64,000 nt of DNA. It comes from Pantoea agglomerans NBRC 102470 (GTDB lineage: Bacteria > Pseudomonadota > Gammaproteobacteria > Enterobacterales > Enterobacteriaceae). The translations under genes and the position numbers were made by a program. The stretch is taken from the NCBI RefSeq assembly GCF_001598475.1, contig NZ_BCZA01000006.1:434001-498000 (forward strand), read 5' to 3'. The notes beneath the pieces are model-generated. The model did not search any database. It saw only the letters and a program-made list of their open reading frames with translations, and was not told the DNA's origin. Shown one piece after another: positions 43,893 to 53,187 of the stretch. Position 1 is the first letter of the stretch, and every line of letters begins with the position of its first letter.

Positions 43893-44327
43893 ATGCAGCC
43901 GTTGAAAGTCGCCTTTATTAAAGCTAACTGGCACAGCGAAATCGTTTCTCAGGTTCTGACAGGATTCGAACAGGAACTGGAAAGCCGCGGTACCTCATAT
44001 GAGATTAAAACATGGGATGTTCCGGGCGCTTTTGAAATGCCGCTGCTGGCGCAACGCCTGGCGCAGACCGGCAACTACGATGCGATTGTCTGTGCAGCAC
44101 TGGTGGTGGATGGCGGCATCTATCGCCATGATTTCGTCGCGCAGGCTGTGGTAAGTGGTCTGATGCAGGCACAGCTGGCAACCAATGTGCCCGTCTTCTC
44201 GGTGTCACTCACGCCGCATAATTTCCAGCCATCGGCCGAGTTTATCGACTTCTATACTCAGCATTTCGTGAAAAAAGGTCAGGAAGCGGCGCGTGCCGTC
44301 TGCCAGATTCACGCCCTGGAACTCTGA
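43893..44327 (+). CDS. ribH2: Lumazine synthase type II (RibH2)
   Basis: A 144-residue 6,7-dimethyl-8-ribityllumazine synthase of the decameric RibH2 type known from Brucella and Mesorhizobium. [16 protein letters not shown] forms the substrate pocket and [13 protein letters not shown] holds the catalytic His; VLTPHNF-like wording ([12 protein letters not shown]) is RibH2-specific. Most Enterobacterales rely on a type I RibH in the rib operon, so this stands as a second, accessory flavin gene. It is followed by an NTF2-like gene after 55 bases. Confidence 0.85.
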   Translation: MQPLKVAFIKANWHSEIVSQVLTGFEQELESRGTSYEIKTWDVPGAFEMPLLAQRLAQTGNYDAIVCAALVVDGGIYRHDFVAQAVVSGLMQAQLATNVPVFSVSLTPHNFQPSAEFIDFYTQHFVKKGQEAARAVCQIHALEL

Positions 44328-44382
44328 TACGACTGTAACGAATGCTGACAATGCGTTTGCCTGCGCTGTTAAGGAGAGAAAG

Positions 44383-44856
44383 TTGGAAAATACACGTCCG
44401 CCTCTACCGCCATTTACCCTGGCTGCACAGGCGATTGAAAAAGTCCGGCTGGCTGAGGATGGCTGGAACAGCCGGGATGCGGAGCGAGTCGCTCTGGCCT
44501 ATTCAGCGGACAGTAAATGGCGCAATCGCGATACCTTTCTGACCGGCCGGGCAGAAATTATCGCCTTCCTGCAGCAAAAATGGCAGCGGGAGCAGCAGTA
44601 TCGGCTGATTAAAGAGTTGTGGAGTTTTGACCAGAACCGGATTGCGGTGCGGTTCGCCTATGAATGGCATGACGAGCAACGGCAGTGGTATCGCTCATAT
44701 GGCAACGAGAACTGGGCCTTTGATGAGCAGGGTTTAATGCAGCAGCGTTATGCCAGCATCAACGATCTGAAAATCAGTGAAGAACAGCGGCTGTTTCACT
44801 GGCCGCAGGGCCGACGCCCTGACGACCATCCTTCACTGAGCGAACTGGGCTTATAG
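44383..44856 (+). CDS. DUF1348 NTF2-like protein
   Basis: A 157-residue protein of DUF1348, a nuclear-transport-factor-2-like fold. The motifs are [36 protein letters not shown] and [12 protein letters not shown], all typical. I prefer TTG 44383 as start: GGAGAG lies at ribosome-site distance and the domain begins right after ([13 protein letters not shown]). The frame upstream from 44293 overlaps ribH2. Function is unknown; family members often sit near flavin or stress genes. Confidence 0.75.
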   Translation: MENTRPPLPPFTLAAQAIEKVRLAEDGWNSRDAERVALAYSADSKWRNRDTFLTGRAEIIAFLQQKWQREQQYRLIKELWSFDQNRIAVRFAYEWHDEQRQWYRSYGNENWAFDEQGLMQQRYASINDLKISEEQRLFHWPQGRRPDDHPSLSELGL

Positions 44857-44870
44857 TGCCAGCCCTTCCA

Positions 44871-44891
44871 GCGGAGAGCGCAGCTCTCCGC
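44871..44891. terminator. Hairpin between convergent genes
   Basis: Perfect 9-bp stem GCGGAGAGC/GCTCTCCGC with a three-base loop between the DUF1348 and lipoprotein genes. T-run weak or absent. Confidence 0.5.
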
Positions 44892-44901
44892 CGTCATCCA
44901 C

Positions 44902-45297
44902 TCAGCCCTGCTCGTCCTTGTTCTCAACAAAGGTCGCTTTGTTGCGTGTGACCGTATAAGCCACCTTTTTGACATCGTCCGGTGACGTGGTCACTTCTAC
45001 CGGCGCAATGGTCACCCGACCCATACCAAACAGAGTGGGTACATAGCCACCGACCTGGTGTTTTCCGGCCGGAACATGCAGCAGCATGCTTTCGCCGTTA
45101 GGCAATCTGCCGGCGTCTTTACCATCTACAGTCAGGAATACACTGGAGCCATCATCTGCGCGGGTCTTGATGTGTGAGACATCAATCTGCGTCGGGCCAG
45201 CAGCAAATTCATCTGGCGCATCGCTGGCGGCATGTTTTGCACAGCCAGTCAGTACAGCAGCAACCGTTACAACGGCGAGACTAAAACGATAACGCAT
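44902..45297 (-). CDS. Small lipoprotein with PEGA-like domain
   Basis: A 131-residue lipoprotein: lipobox VLTGC puts the lipidated Cys at residue 19. The mature part has a compact beta module, SVFLTVDGKDAGRLPNGES followed by LLHVPAGKHQV, that resembles PEGA-type surface domains. I do not recognise the gene. It is likely anchored in the outer membrane (Ala at +2), monocistronic and of unknown function. Confidence 0.65.
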   Translation of the reverse strand: MRYRFSLAVVTVAAVLTGCAKHAASDAPDEFAAGPTQIDVSHIKTRADDGSSVFLTVDGKDAGRLPNGESMLLHVPAGKHQVGGYVPTLFGMGRVTIAPVEVTTSPDDVKKVAYTVTRNKATFVENKDEQG

Positions 45298-45658
45298 TGG
45301 GCACTCTTTCTCCTGATCATCAGAACCCGCTATTTTAGCGATTTAGCGGGAGGATGTAAGGGGGATAAGAGTCGGCATGCTCTTAAAAGAGGCTTAAAAG
45401 TACCGATTTCCCGGTATATTTGCGTAAAGAATATTTACTGAATAAATACACAGTATTTTTATTGCCTGATCGCAGCGCTTTTAACCTGCTGATCAGCATA
45501 AATTTAATCGGAGAATAACAACGAATAAGCGTAGCGTCACAGGCACATAGCGCCGGTTTGCCTTAACTCTGCCTCTGTTAATTGGCTGTTATAAGGTTCA
45601 TAGTGGTGGTTCATCCCCGGTTAATCCCGGCGGCCTTCCCCTCTACAGAGGGCACGAT
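45298..45658. other. Intergenic region, nothing specific seen
   Basis: A 361-base AT-rich gap between the divergent lipoprotein and MlrA-like genes. It should hold both promoters. I see no gene, RNA element or strong palindrome. Confidence 0.4.
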
Positions 45659-46429
45659 ATGCATTCTTATACCACCGATACTGTTTGCGCCATAACCGGC
45701 ACCCATCCCGCTAACCTGAAGAGCTGGATGAAGCAGGGATTACTGACGCCGCAGCAGTATCAGGAACGCTGGAGTGAGCATCACCTCAGTGAAATCCAGA
45801 CCCTGGTTGGCTTAACAGCCACTGGCGCGACGCTCGACGAAATCTGGCAAGGTCAGCAGGCTGCTTCGACGGTCACCACCTTTGGCTGGGCGGCGCGCAA
45901 AGGTGACCTGCTCTGGCAGCTGGAATTTGGCACACCGCTGTCGCTTTCACGTCAGATGCACACGATGTCCAGCCATTATAGCGGTGATGATTTCGTCATT
46001 AATCTGCTGCGGCCGCTGAGCGCCTGGCTTTACGCCGATCTCCGTCGGGGAGCGTCACGTCGCCTCAACCGTTTTGAGCAAACCGTGCAGCAGCAGGCGG
46101 ATAAAGTCATGCGCGCCTCATCGCGCAACGAATCTTCTATTCCTCTGTTTCTGGAAGCGGTGAGCGTACTTGATAAAACCGAAATCTGGCTTGAAGCCAT
46201 TCGTCTTACTGCGATGGGCTTTAATGTCGAGGTTGACTCGCGTGCAACCGGGCTGCCAGCCGTTAAAACCGACCTTCATCAGCATCATGTGATGTGGTGT
46301 GGTGCCGGCATCAGCCAGCAGATGCAGGACTATTTTGAACAGCAGAGTCTGGATGGCCATCCGGTAATGCTCAGTGGACCTGATTGTAACCTGCAATTTG
46401 CCCAATCCAACGCCTCCAGCGCTGCCTGA
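45659..46429 (+). CDS. MerR-family regulator, MlrA/BluR-like
   Basis: A 256-residue protein with an N-terminal MerR-type winged helix (DTVCAITGTHPANLKSWMKQ, GLLTPQ, HHLSEIQTLVGLTATGATLD) and a long C-terminal domain. The C-terminal blocks TEIWLEAIRLTAMGFNVEVD and HVMWCGAGIS parallel the end of E. coli MlrA, the curli/biofilm activator under c-di-GMP control. The similarity is partial, so it is an MlrA relative rather than MlrA. GAGGGC precedes the ATG. It may link stationary-phase or biofilm signals to local genes. Confidence 0.65.
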   Translation: MHSYTTDTVCAITGTHPANLKSWMKQGLLTPQQYQERWSEHHLSEIQTLVGLTATGATLDEIWQGQQAASTVTTFGWAARKGDLLWQLEFGTPLSLSRQMHTMSSHYSGDDFVINLLRPLSAWLYADLRRGASRRLNRFEQTVQQQADKVMRASSRNESSIPLFLEAVSVLDKTEIWLEAIRLTAMGFNVEVDSRATGLPAVKTDLHQHHVMWCGAGISQQMQDYFEQQSLDGHPVMLSGPDCNLQFAQSNASSAA

Positions 46430-46442
46430 CAGCAGGCAGCGC
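46419..46442 (+). terminator. Terminator overlapping the regulator stop
   Basis: Perfect 10-bp stem GCGCTGCCTG/CAGGCAGCGC with a 4-base loop, then CTTCTTT. The stop codon lies in the loop region. Confidence 0.65.
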
Positions 46443-46551
46443 CTTCTTTACCCCTGTTTTTCCGCGCCAGTAAATAATTTTTTTCGTTAAGAATCTCTTA
46501 AGGTGGTTCCGTATACTGGTGCCACAACCCTGACTCATTGACGAGACTAAG

Positions 46552-46941
46552 ATGAAAAAGACCTTACTGACCTTCAGCCTTCTCCTGTTACCACTCACTT
46601 TTACTGCTGCTCACGCGGCCTCTGGCCTGACCGGTTGTGCAGCCAAAAAGCAGGAGATTGAGACCCAGCTCTCTTTTGCCCGCCAGCACAATAATACCCA
46701 TCAGGTTGCCGGCCTTGAAAAAGCGCTGAGCGAAGTAAATCAGAACTGTACCGAAAGCAGTCTGCTAAAGCAGCGTCAGGAAAAAGTGGCAGAGAAAAAG
46801 TTGAAGGTACAGGAACGCGAACAGGAACTGGCTAAAGCGAAAGCAGAAGGCCGCAGCGCCAGCAAGATCCAGAAGCGCGAAGATAAACTGGCTGACGCTC
46901 GCCAGGAACTGAAAGAAGCCGAGCAGGCTCTGCATCAGTAA
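46552..46941 (+). CDS. yqjC: YqjC-like periplasmic protein (DUF1090)
   Basis: A 129-residue protein with a signal peptide (cleavage near AHA-A at residue 22) and a highly charged coiled-coil body. GLTGCAAKKQEIETQLSFAR and KALSEVNQNCTESSL carry the two conserved Cys of DUF1090, likely forming a disulphide. The C-terminal half is heptad-like (KVAEKKLKVQEREQELAKAK). E. coli YqjC is the reference; its role is unknown. It stands alone here. Confidence 0.75.
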   Translation: MKKTLLTFSLLLLPLTFTAAHAASGLTGCAAKKQEIETQLSFARQHNNTHQVAGLEKALSEVNQNCTESSLLKQRQEKVAEKKLKVQEREQELAKAKAEGRSASKIQKREDKLADARQELKEAEQALHQ

Positions 46942-47406
46942 AACTCATTCTGGCCAGCCACTGCGCTGGCCCGTTATTCTCCCTTCCCCAGCCCTGACCC
47001 TCTCTCCTTTCTAAATACCTGATTAGCCTGCGCTATTAACGTCCAATCCATTACTTTATGTAATCCTTTGATTACTTATTCTCATGCACTTAATTGGTGC
47101 AGCAAAGTCAACATGGTTACGATCAATTATTTAACTTTTTGAACGCCCTCAAAGATTTGAAAGATAGCGATATTTCCTGTCCTATGCAGAAAATACGCAC
47201 TCCACGCGCATCTTTATTCGTCTGTAAGGGGCCAGCAATACTAATCTATTCACTTACCCTGCCCCAAAACAGGGCATTACAGCGATGTGGCATGGCTGAT
47301 GCCACATCTTATTTGTTTCAGTAGTGTTAGATTATGTCGGCGCAATGCAATGCGCTCTCCATCCACGGCTCCACACAATAAATAACTTCATTAAGAAAGG
47401 TTTTTT
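46942..47406. other. Long leader region of glutamate dehydrogenase
   Basis: A 465-base gap before gdhA. A 76-codon frame at 47094-47324 has no protein-like pattern and no ribosome site. Two KOPS-like octamers (46981, 47257) lie here. A regulatory leader is likely but no motif is identified. Confidence 0.4.
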
Positions 47407-48681
47407 ATGGATAAGTTATCTTATGCGTCTGAAAGCAGCACATCTGCCTGGTCCACCTATTTACAGCAAATCGACCGGGTTGCGCCCTATCTGGGCGATC
47501 TTTCACGTTGGATAGATACTTTGCGTCATCCAAAACGTGCGTTGATTGTTGATATTCCTCTCCAGATGGATGATGGCTCAATTCGCCATTTCGAAGGCTA
47601 TCGCGTTCAGCACAACCTTTCGCGCGGCCCAGGAAAAGGCGGTATTCGCTACCATCCGGATGTCGACCTTAATGAAGTGATGGCGCTCTCCGCATGGATG
47701 ACCATCAAATGTGCGGCGGTTAACCTGCCTTATGGCGGCGCTAAGGGCGGTATCCGCGTTGATCCGTTCAAACTGTCCGACGGTGAACTTGAGCGACTGA
47801 CCCGCCGTTACACCAGCGAGATCGGCATCATCATCGGGCCGCAAAAAGATATTCCTGCGCCAGACGTCGGGACCAACAGCAAAGTGATGGCGTGGATGAT
47901 GGATACCTACTCCATGAACCACGGCACAACGATTACCGGCGTTGTCACGGGCAAACCGATTCATCTGGGCGGTTCACTGGGGCGTGAAAAAGCCACCGGT
48001 CGCGGCGTGTTTATTACCGGACGCGAAGTGGCACGCCGTGCAGGTATTGAAATTGAAGGCGCACGCGTTGCGGTCCAGGGCTTCGGTAACGTCGGCAGCG
48101 AAGCGGCACGCCTGTTTGATGAGGCGGGTGCTCGTGTGGTAGTGATTCAGGATCACACCGCGACGCTGTTTAATGCCGATGGCATCAACATGGCTGCCCT
48201 GACCGAATGGCAGATCGCCAATAAGCAGATTGCCGGTTTCCCTGGTGCGCAGAGCATTGATAAAGAGGCGTTCTGGACCACAGGGATGGATATTCTGATC
48301 CCGGCGGCGCTGGAAGGTCAGATTACCCGCGAGCGTGCTGAAGTCCTGAGCTGCAAAATCGTGCTGGAAGGCGCAAACGGCCCGACCTATCCGGATGCCG
48401 ATGACATGCTGGCCACCCGCGGCATTATCGTGGTGCCGGACGTGGTCTGTAATGCCGGTGGCGTGACCGTCAGCTACTTCGAGTGGGTTCAGGACATGGC
48501 CAGCTTCTTCTGGAGCGAAGATGAGATCAATCGTCGCTCAGACAAGATCATGACGGAAGCGATGGTACACGTCTGGGAAAAGTCGAAGGAGAAAGATTGC
48601 TCGCTGCGCACCGCGGCCTATATCGTGGCCTGTGAGCGTATTCTGATGGCGCGTAAAGATCGCGGTATCTACCCGGGTTAA
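47407..48681 (+). CDS. gdhA: Glutamate dehydrogenase
   Basis: A 424-residue Glu/Leu/Phe/Val dehydrogenase that interconverts glutamate with 2-oxoglutarate and ammonia. The catalytic Lys region is [13 protein letters not shown], the second Lys block PYGGAKGGI, and the nucleotide fold is [16 protein letters not shown]. At 424 residues it belongs to the shorter hexameric class found in Bacillus-type catabolic enzymes, unlike the 447-residue NADP enzyme of E. coli. An acidic residue near the end of strand beta-2 would indicate NAD use; VVVIQDHTA suggests NAD preference weakly. Confidence 0.85.
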   Translation: MDKLSYASESSTSAWSTYLQQIDRVAPYLGDLSRWIDTLRHPKRALIVDIPLQMDDGSIRHFEGYRVQHNLSRGPGKGGIRYHPDVDLNEVMALSAWMTIKCAAVNLPYGGAKGGIRVDPFKLSDGELERLTRRYTSEIGIIIGPQKDIPAPDVGTNSKVMAWMMDTYSMNHGTTITGVVTGKPIHLGGSLGREKATGRGVFITGREVARRAGIEIEGARVAVQGFGNVGSEAARLFDEAGARVVVIQDHTATLFNADGINMAALTEWQIANKQIAGFPGAQSIDKEAFWTTGMDILIPAALEGQITRERAEVLSCKIVLEGANGPTYPDADDMLATRGIIVVPDVVCNAGGVTVSYFEWVQDMASFFWSEDEINRRSDKIMTEAMVHVWEKSKEKDCSLRTAAYIVACERILMARKDRGIYPG

Positions 48682-48688
48682 TGCCTGT

Positions 48689-48718
48689 GGCGCTGTTGCC
48701 TGCAGCAGCGCCCTTTTC
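48689..48718. terminator. Terminator between gdhA and ROK gene
   Basis: Stem GGCGCTG/CAGCGCC with a 10-base loop followed by CTTTTCC, serving the end of gdhA and possibly the convergent ROK gene. Confidence 0.7.
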
Positions 48719-48723
48719 CCTGA

Positions 48724-49905
48724 CTACTTCATCAGCACCTGAAACTTCGGATTAAATTCATCGAAAATCGGTAAAGCGGCGGCGCCGAGAGCGGCTGTAT
48801 CGCTGCCGGTCATGCCAATTTTTAGTCGCATATCGTTAAGATAACGTCCGCGCACCGACTGATAAAGCGGCGGCAATCGCTGCACCATCTGCTCCAGCAA
48901 CGGCGCAGGCATCATCCCGCCAATAATCACCGCCTCAGCATCAAACACCGACTCCAGAATATTGATCGCCTGACGCAACGGCGTCGTCACATTCTCAATC
49001 CATGCGGTAAAACGCGCGGGTTCAATCTGCAACAGATCTTCGGGCAGCGCCCGCATTGGATCGAGACCGCAGAATTCATAAGCGGCCTGCAGCGAGACGT
49101 AACGCTCGAGGCAGCCCTGATTTCCGCAGTAGCAGTCGCGACCGCCCGGCTCGACCACAATGTGTCCGATTTCGCCCGCATTATGAGCGTGGCCGGTATA
49201 GATATGACCATCGGTAAAGATCCCCGCGCCCAGGCCGGTGCCGATATAGAGATAGATAAAGGAGTTCAGGTGGCGCGCTGTGCCGTGAAAGCGTTCGCCT
49301 ATGGCGGCGACCGTAGCATCATTTTCCAGCGTCACCGGCAGACCACTGATGGTGGCGAGTTCAGCCTCGATATCGACCTGCTCCCAGCCGTTCAGCGTAG
49401 TCGGCCCCACTGATGAAATGCCCTCCACACCAAAAGGCCCTGGCATCACCACGCCAATCCCCAGCACTTTTTGCCACTGAGTACCCAGGAAGGCGCGCAT
49501 CTCCTCCAGCACGCTGGCAATGCACGCCAGGGTGGCAGCAGGCTGGGGCTTTTGCACCATAACGAGGCGGCGGAAACGCACTTCGCCGCTGAGATCGACC
49601 AGAACCAGCAGCAGCGTCTGGTGATCAAGATGGATGCCGATCGACCAGGCACTGGTGGGATTGAGCGTAACCGGAATTGAGGGCTGACCACGCCCGCTGC
49701 GGCGCGGCTGGCGGCTGGTCAGCAGTTCGGCCTGCTCCAGTTCCGCCACGATATTCGAGACGGTCTGCGGCGTCAGCGCCGTCATGCGGGCCAGTTCGGC
49801 ACGGGTCAGTTCACCGTGCAGGCGAATGGCTTCAATCACCACACGTCGGTTATGCGCCCGCGCATGTTCAAGGTTGGTACCCGAGGTTTTCATGTTGTTT
49901 TCCAT
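48724..49905 (-). CDS. ROK-family sugar repressor
   Basis: A 393-residue ROK repressor (NagC/XylR/Mlc group). The helix-turn-helix is at about 25-60 (LTRAELARMTALTPQTVSNI), and the sugar/ATP fold starts near 85. The zinc motif HIVVEPGGRDCYCGNQGCLE, with its three Cys, is intact. It would release DNA on binding a sugar or sugar phosphate. The gene is divergent from the sugar ABC operon across 285 bases that contain a 25-base palindrome, its probable operator. ATG 49893 is an equally possible start. Confidence 0.85.
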   Translation of the reverse strand: MENNMKTSGTNLEHARAHNRRVVIEAIRLHGELTRAELARMTALTPQTVSNIVAELEQAELLTSRQPRRSGRGQPSIPVTLNPTSAWSIGIHLDHQTLLLVLVDLSGEVRFRRLVMVQKPQPAATLACIASVLEEMRAFLGTQWQKVLGIGVVMPGPFGVEGISSVGPTTLNGWEQVDIEAELATISGLPVTLENDATVAAIGERFHGTARHLNSFIYLYIGTGLGAGIFTDGHIYTGHAHNAGEIGHIVVEPGGRDCYCGNQGCLERYVSLQAAYEFCGLDPMRALPEDLLQIEPARFTAWIENVTTPLRQAINILESVFDAEAVIIGGMMPAPLLEQMVQRLPPLYQSVRGRYLNDMRLKIGMTGSDTAALGAAALPIFDEFNPKFQVLMK

Positions 49906-50129
49906 TTCAGCGGGACCCGACAGTATTGGTCTCCGAATGCATTCGGGCAAACAATATCTTTGATGCTGCACGCAATTCTCGCGCATCAGGATAGGCAATT
50001 TTGCCATAAAAGCGCAGTCTGAGTTTCAGCGTTGTTACGGCTTTGTTGCAATGTCCTCCGGCACTGTGGCACGCCGTTTGCTTAGATTCAGACAGGTCAG
50101 TTCACCCACTGACCAAAATTACGTCCCCG

Positions 50130-50154
50130 ATTAAATCAATCAAATTGATTTAAT
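50130..50154. promoter_or_regulatory. Operator-like 25-bp palindrome for ROK repressor
   Basis: Perfect 10-bp arms ATTAAATCAA/TTGATTTAAT separated by five bases, 36 bases upstream of the sugar binding-protein start. AT-rich palindromes of this length are typical of NagC/Mlc/XylR-type sites. Confidence 0.7.
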
Positions 50155-50190
50155 TAACCGACAGCCTGTTGCTGCACAGTGGAGAAGACC

Positions 50191-51438
50191 ATGTTACAGC
50201 GTTACACACCCCAACTAAAAGCCGGTTTTGCCGCCTTACTGATGTTAAGCGCAGGCAGCGCGGCGGCGGCCAGCCAGATCAATGCCCTGTTTATGACCCA
50301 GGCGGCTTACAGCGAAAATGATATCCGCGCGATGACGCAAAATTTTCAGAAGCAGCACCCGGATGTCAGCGTCAATCTGGAGTTTGTTCCTTATGAGGCG
50401 CTGCACGACAAGATTGTGGCGGCGCGTGGCGCGGGCGGCAATGGCTATGATGTGGTGCTGTTCGATGCCATCTGGCCAGCGGAATTCGCCCGTTTCGATC
50501 TGCTGCAGGATGTCAGCGCACGCATTACGCCAGAGGATAAAGAGAAGGTCTTCCCGGGCGCGATGAACACCGTGGTTTACAAAGGTAAAACGCTGGGTAT
50601 GCCGTGGATCCTCGACACCAAATACCTTTACTACAACAAAGCGATGCTGGCTAAAGCGGGCATCACCACGCCGCCACAGACCTGGCAGCAGGTGCTGGAT
50701 GACGCGAAGATCATCAAGGATAAAAAGATTGTCACCTGGCCGCTGGTCTGGAGCTGGTCCCAGGCTGAGGCGCTGGTGTGTGACTACACCACGCTTGTTT
50801 CAGGCTTTGGTGGTCAGTTCTATCAGAACGGCAAACTTAACTTCTCCAGCCCGGCTTCACTCAAGGCGCTTAACCTGATGAAAAGCTCGCTTGATGAGGG
50901 CCTGAGTAACCCGGCGTCGCGTGAATATCTGGAAGAGGATGTGCGTAAATCGTTTTCTAATGGCGATGCGGCTTTCGCGCTGAACTGGACCTACATGTAC
51001 AACATGGCCAACGATCCGAAGCAGAGCAAAGTGGCGGGCGACGTTGGGATCATGCCTGCGCCTGGCGATGCACCTGGTAAAGTCGGTGCGGTGAACGGCT
51101 CAATGGGGCTGGGGATCACCAAAGGCAGCACCCATGCCAACGAGGCGTGGCAGTACATTCAGTACATGACCTCACAGCCGGTACAGAATCAGTATGCGAA
51201 GCTCAGCCTGCCGATCTGGAAATCCTCTTATCAGGATGAAGCAGTGAAAAAGGATCAGGAGAGCCTGATTGCTGCGGCGGACAAATCGCTAAACGTGATG
51301 CTGTCACGTCCGGAGACCGCTGACTATTCCCGTCTGTCGAACCAGCTGCAGCAGCAGTTACAGCAGGTGTTGCTGGGTAAAGCCCCGGTGCAGGACGCGA
51401 TGGCGACGGTTGATAAAAGCGCCGCCCGGCTGCGTTAA
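50191..51438 (+). CDS. Sugar ABC transporter binding protein
   Basis: A 415-residue type 1 sugar-binding protein with a signal peptide (cleavage near AAA-S around residue 27). Blocks LEFVPYEALHDKIVAARGAG, DVVLFDAIWPAEFAR and VNGSMGLGITKGSTHANEAW fit the MalE/UgpB superfamily. ATG 50191 is preceded by GGAGAAGACC; a GTG four codons upstream overlaps the ribosome site. First gene of a five-gene operon under the ROK repressor. The sugar is not identifiable. Confidence 0.85.
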   Translation: MLQRYTPQLKAGFAALLMLSAGSAAAASQINALFMTQAAYSENDIRAMTQNFQKQHPDVSVNLEFVPYEALHDKIVAARGAGGNGYDVVLFDAIWPAEFARFDLLQDVSARITPEDKEKVFPGAMNTVVYKGKTLGMPWILDTKYLYYNKAMLAKAGITTPPQTWQQVLDDAKIIKDKKIVTWPLVWSWSQAEALVCDYTTLVSGFGGQFYQNGKLNFSSPASLKALNLMKSSLDEGLSNPASREYLEEDVRKSFSNGDAAFALNWTYMYNMANDPKQSKVAGDVGIMPAPGDAPGKVGAVNGSMGLGITKGSTHANEAWQYIQYMTSQPVQNQYAKLSLPIWKSSYQDEAVKKDQESLIAAADKSLNVMLSRPETADYSRLSNQLQQQLQQVLLGKAPVQDAMATVDKSAARLR

Positions 51439-51447
51439 GGAGTCACG

Positions 51448-52356
51448 ATGCTGAGTTTGCGTCAACGCGAACAGCGTCAGGCATGGGTGCTGCTGGCACC
51501 CATGTTGCTGGTGATGCTGCTGTTAACCGCCTGGCCTCTGCTGCGTACCATCTGGCTCAGCTTTACCGATGCTGCGCTGATTGGCAGTGGTGAAACGCCT
51601 GCCTGGATTGGGCTGGAAAACTATCTCTATGCGCTTAGCGATCCCGACTTTCGGGCGTCGATCTGGCGCACACTCTATTTCACCCTTGTGTCTGTCACCG
51701 TTGAAGGGATTATCGGCGTGCTGGTGGCGCTGCTGCTGAATCAGAAATTCATCGGGCGCAACGTTTTGCGTGTACTGGTGATTCTGCCGTGGGCGCTGCC
51801 GACCATCGTCAATGCCATGATGTGGCGGCTCAACTTCAACCCTGACTACGGCAGCATCAATGCCCTGCTCAGCCAGCTCGGTATCATTGACGGTTATCGC
51901 AGCTGGCTGGGATCGCCGGAGGCGGCGCTCAATGCGGTGATGTTTGCGGATATCTGGAAAAACTATCCGCTGGTCACCCTGCTGGTGCTGGCGGCGCTGC
52001 AGTCGATCCCCGAGGATCTGTTTGAAGCGGCACGACTGGACGGTGCCTCCGCCTGGCGGCGTTTCCGGGCGATTACCTTCCCGGCGATTGTTGCACCGCT
52101 CGGCGTCGCGCTGGTGTTACGCACCATCGATGCTTTCAAAATCTTCGACATCATCTACGTGATGACGCGCGGCGGCCCAGTGGACAGCACCAAAACCCTG
52201 AGCTTTTTCGTTTATCAGGAGTCGTTCAGCTATCTGCGTGCCGGCAGCGGTGCCGCCTACGCGATACTGATGACCCTGATGTGCGCCCTGCTGATCACGC
52301 TCTATCTGCTGATGTTATGGCATCAGCGCCGCCGGAGTACCGCTTATGAAAACTAA
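51448..52356 (+). CDS. Sugar ABC permease (MalF/UgpA type)
   Basis: A 302-residue inner-membrane permease with six helices and the EAA loop PEDLFEAARLDGASAWRRFR (residues about 186-205), which docks the ATPase. It starts nine bases after the binding protein stop, and its last 11 bases overlap the next permease gene. It forms a heterodimer with that MalG-type protein. Confidence 0.9.
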   Translation: MLSLRQREQRQAWVLLAPMLLVMLLLTAWPLLRTIWLSFTDAALIGSGETPAWIGLENYLYALSDPDFRASIWRTLYFTLVSVTVEGIIGVLVALLLNQKFIGRNVLRVLVILPWALPTIVNAMMWRLNFNPDYGSINALLSQLGIIDGYRSWLGSPEAALNAVMFADIWKNYPLVTLLVLAALQSIPEDLFEAARLDGASAWRRFRAITFPAIVAPLGVALVLRTIDAFKIFDIIYVMTRGGPVDSTKTLSFFVYQESFSYLRAGSGAAYAILMTLMCALLITLYLLMLWHQRRRSTAYEN

Positions 52357-53185
52357 ACTGCGACGGGTCCTGCGTTACGGGGCTGCACTGCTGGTCGCCG
52401 TCAGCATCCTGGCCCCGATGGGCTGGCTGTTTCTGATGAGCGTCAGTTCCGCCAGCGATCTCTCCCGCGTGCCGCTGGAGTGGCTGCCGCGTCAGTGGGA
52501 TTTCAGCCGCTATCAGGGGCTGGTTTCGCTGGCACCGAATCAGCCCGGCAACGTTTTTCTGCACGCGCTGGGCAACAGTTTGCTGGTGGCGACGGTGGCC
52601 ACAGCGATCTCGCTGCTGCTGGCGATACCTGCGGCGTTCAGCTTCTCACGCTACAGTGGTCGTGATGCCTGGCTTTCCGGCGCTCTGGCAATCTATATGG
52701 TGCCGCCCGTGGCGTTTGTGCTGCCGCTCTACTTTCTGCTGCAACAACTGGGGCTGCTCAACACCCGTCCCGGCCTGGTGATTGTCTACTGCTCACTGAT
52801 CCTGCCGTTTCTGACCTGGATGCTGAAGAACCAGTTCGACTCACTGCCACGTGATATCGAACAGGCAGCACGGCTTGATGGCCTGCGCTTCTGGCAGGTT
52901 CTGCTGCGCATTACGCTGCCGCTGGCAAAGCCGGTGCTGGGCGCTGCCGCGCTGTTCGGCTGGCTGCTCGCCTGGGATGAGTTTTTCTACGCGCTGCTGT
53001 TCACCAGCAATATTTCGGCACAGACCCTGCCGGTCGCCATTGCCGGTTTTACCGCCGGACGCGCGACCGATGACGGGCTGATCGCGGCAATCGGCATTCT
53101 GGCTTCGGTGCCGCCACTGTTTATTGCCATCTGGTTGCAGAAGACGCTGGTCAGCGGTCTCACCAGCGGCGGAAGTAAGGGATAA
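52346..53185 (+). CDS. Sugar ABC permease (MalG/UgpE type)
   Basis: A 279-residue permease, the partner of the MalF-type protein. The EAA loop is LPRDIEQAARLDGLRFWQVL near residue 175. The N-terminus is short and basic (MKTKLRRVLRYG), then six hydrophobic segments. It overlaps the upstream permease gene by 11 bases and ends two bases before the kinase gene, so all are one translational unit. Confidence 0.9.
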   Translation: MKTKLRRVLRYGAALLVAVSILAPMGWLFLMSVSSASDLSRVPLEWLPRQWDFSRYQGLVSLAPNQPGNVFLHALGNSLLVATVATAISLLLAIPAAFSFSRYSGRDAWLSGALAIYMVPPVAFVLPLYFLLQQLGLLNTRPGLVIVYCSLILPFLTWMLKNQFDSLPRDIEQAARLDGLRFWQVLLRITLPLAKPVLGAAALFGWLLAWDEFFYALLFTSNISAQTLPVAIAGFTAGRATDDGLIAAIGILASVPPLFIAIWLQKTLVSGLTSGGSKG

Positions 53186-53187
53186 TT

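Noticed and set aside
47094-47324. 76-codon frame before gdhA
   Set aside because: No ribosome site, no recognisable protein pattern and odd composition; treated as leader DNA.
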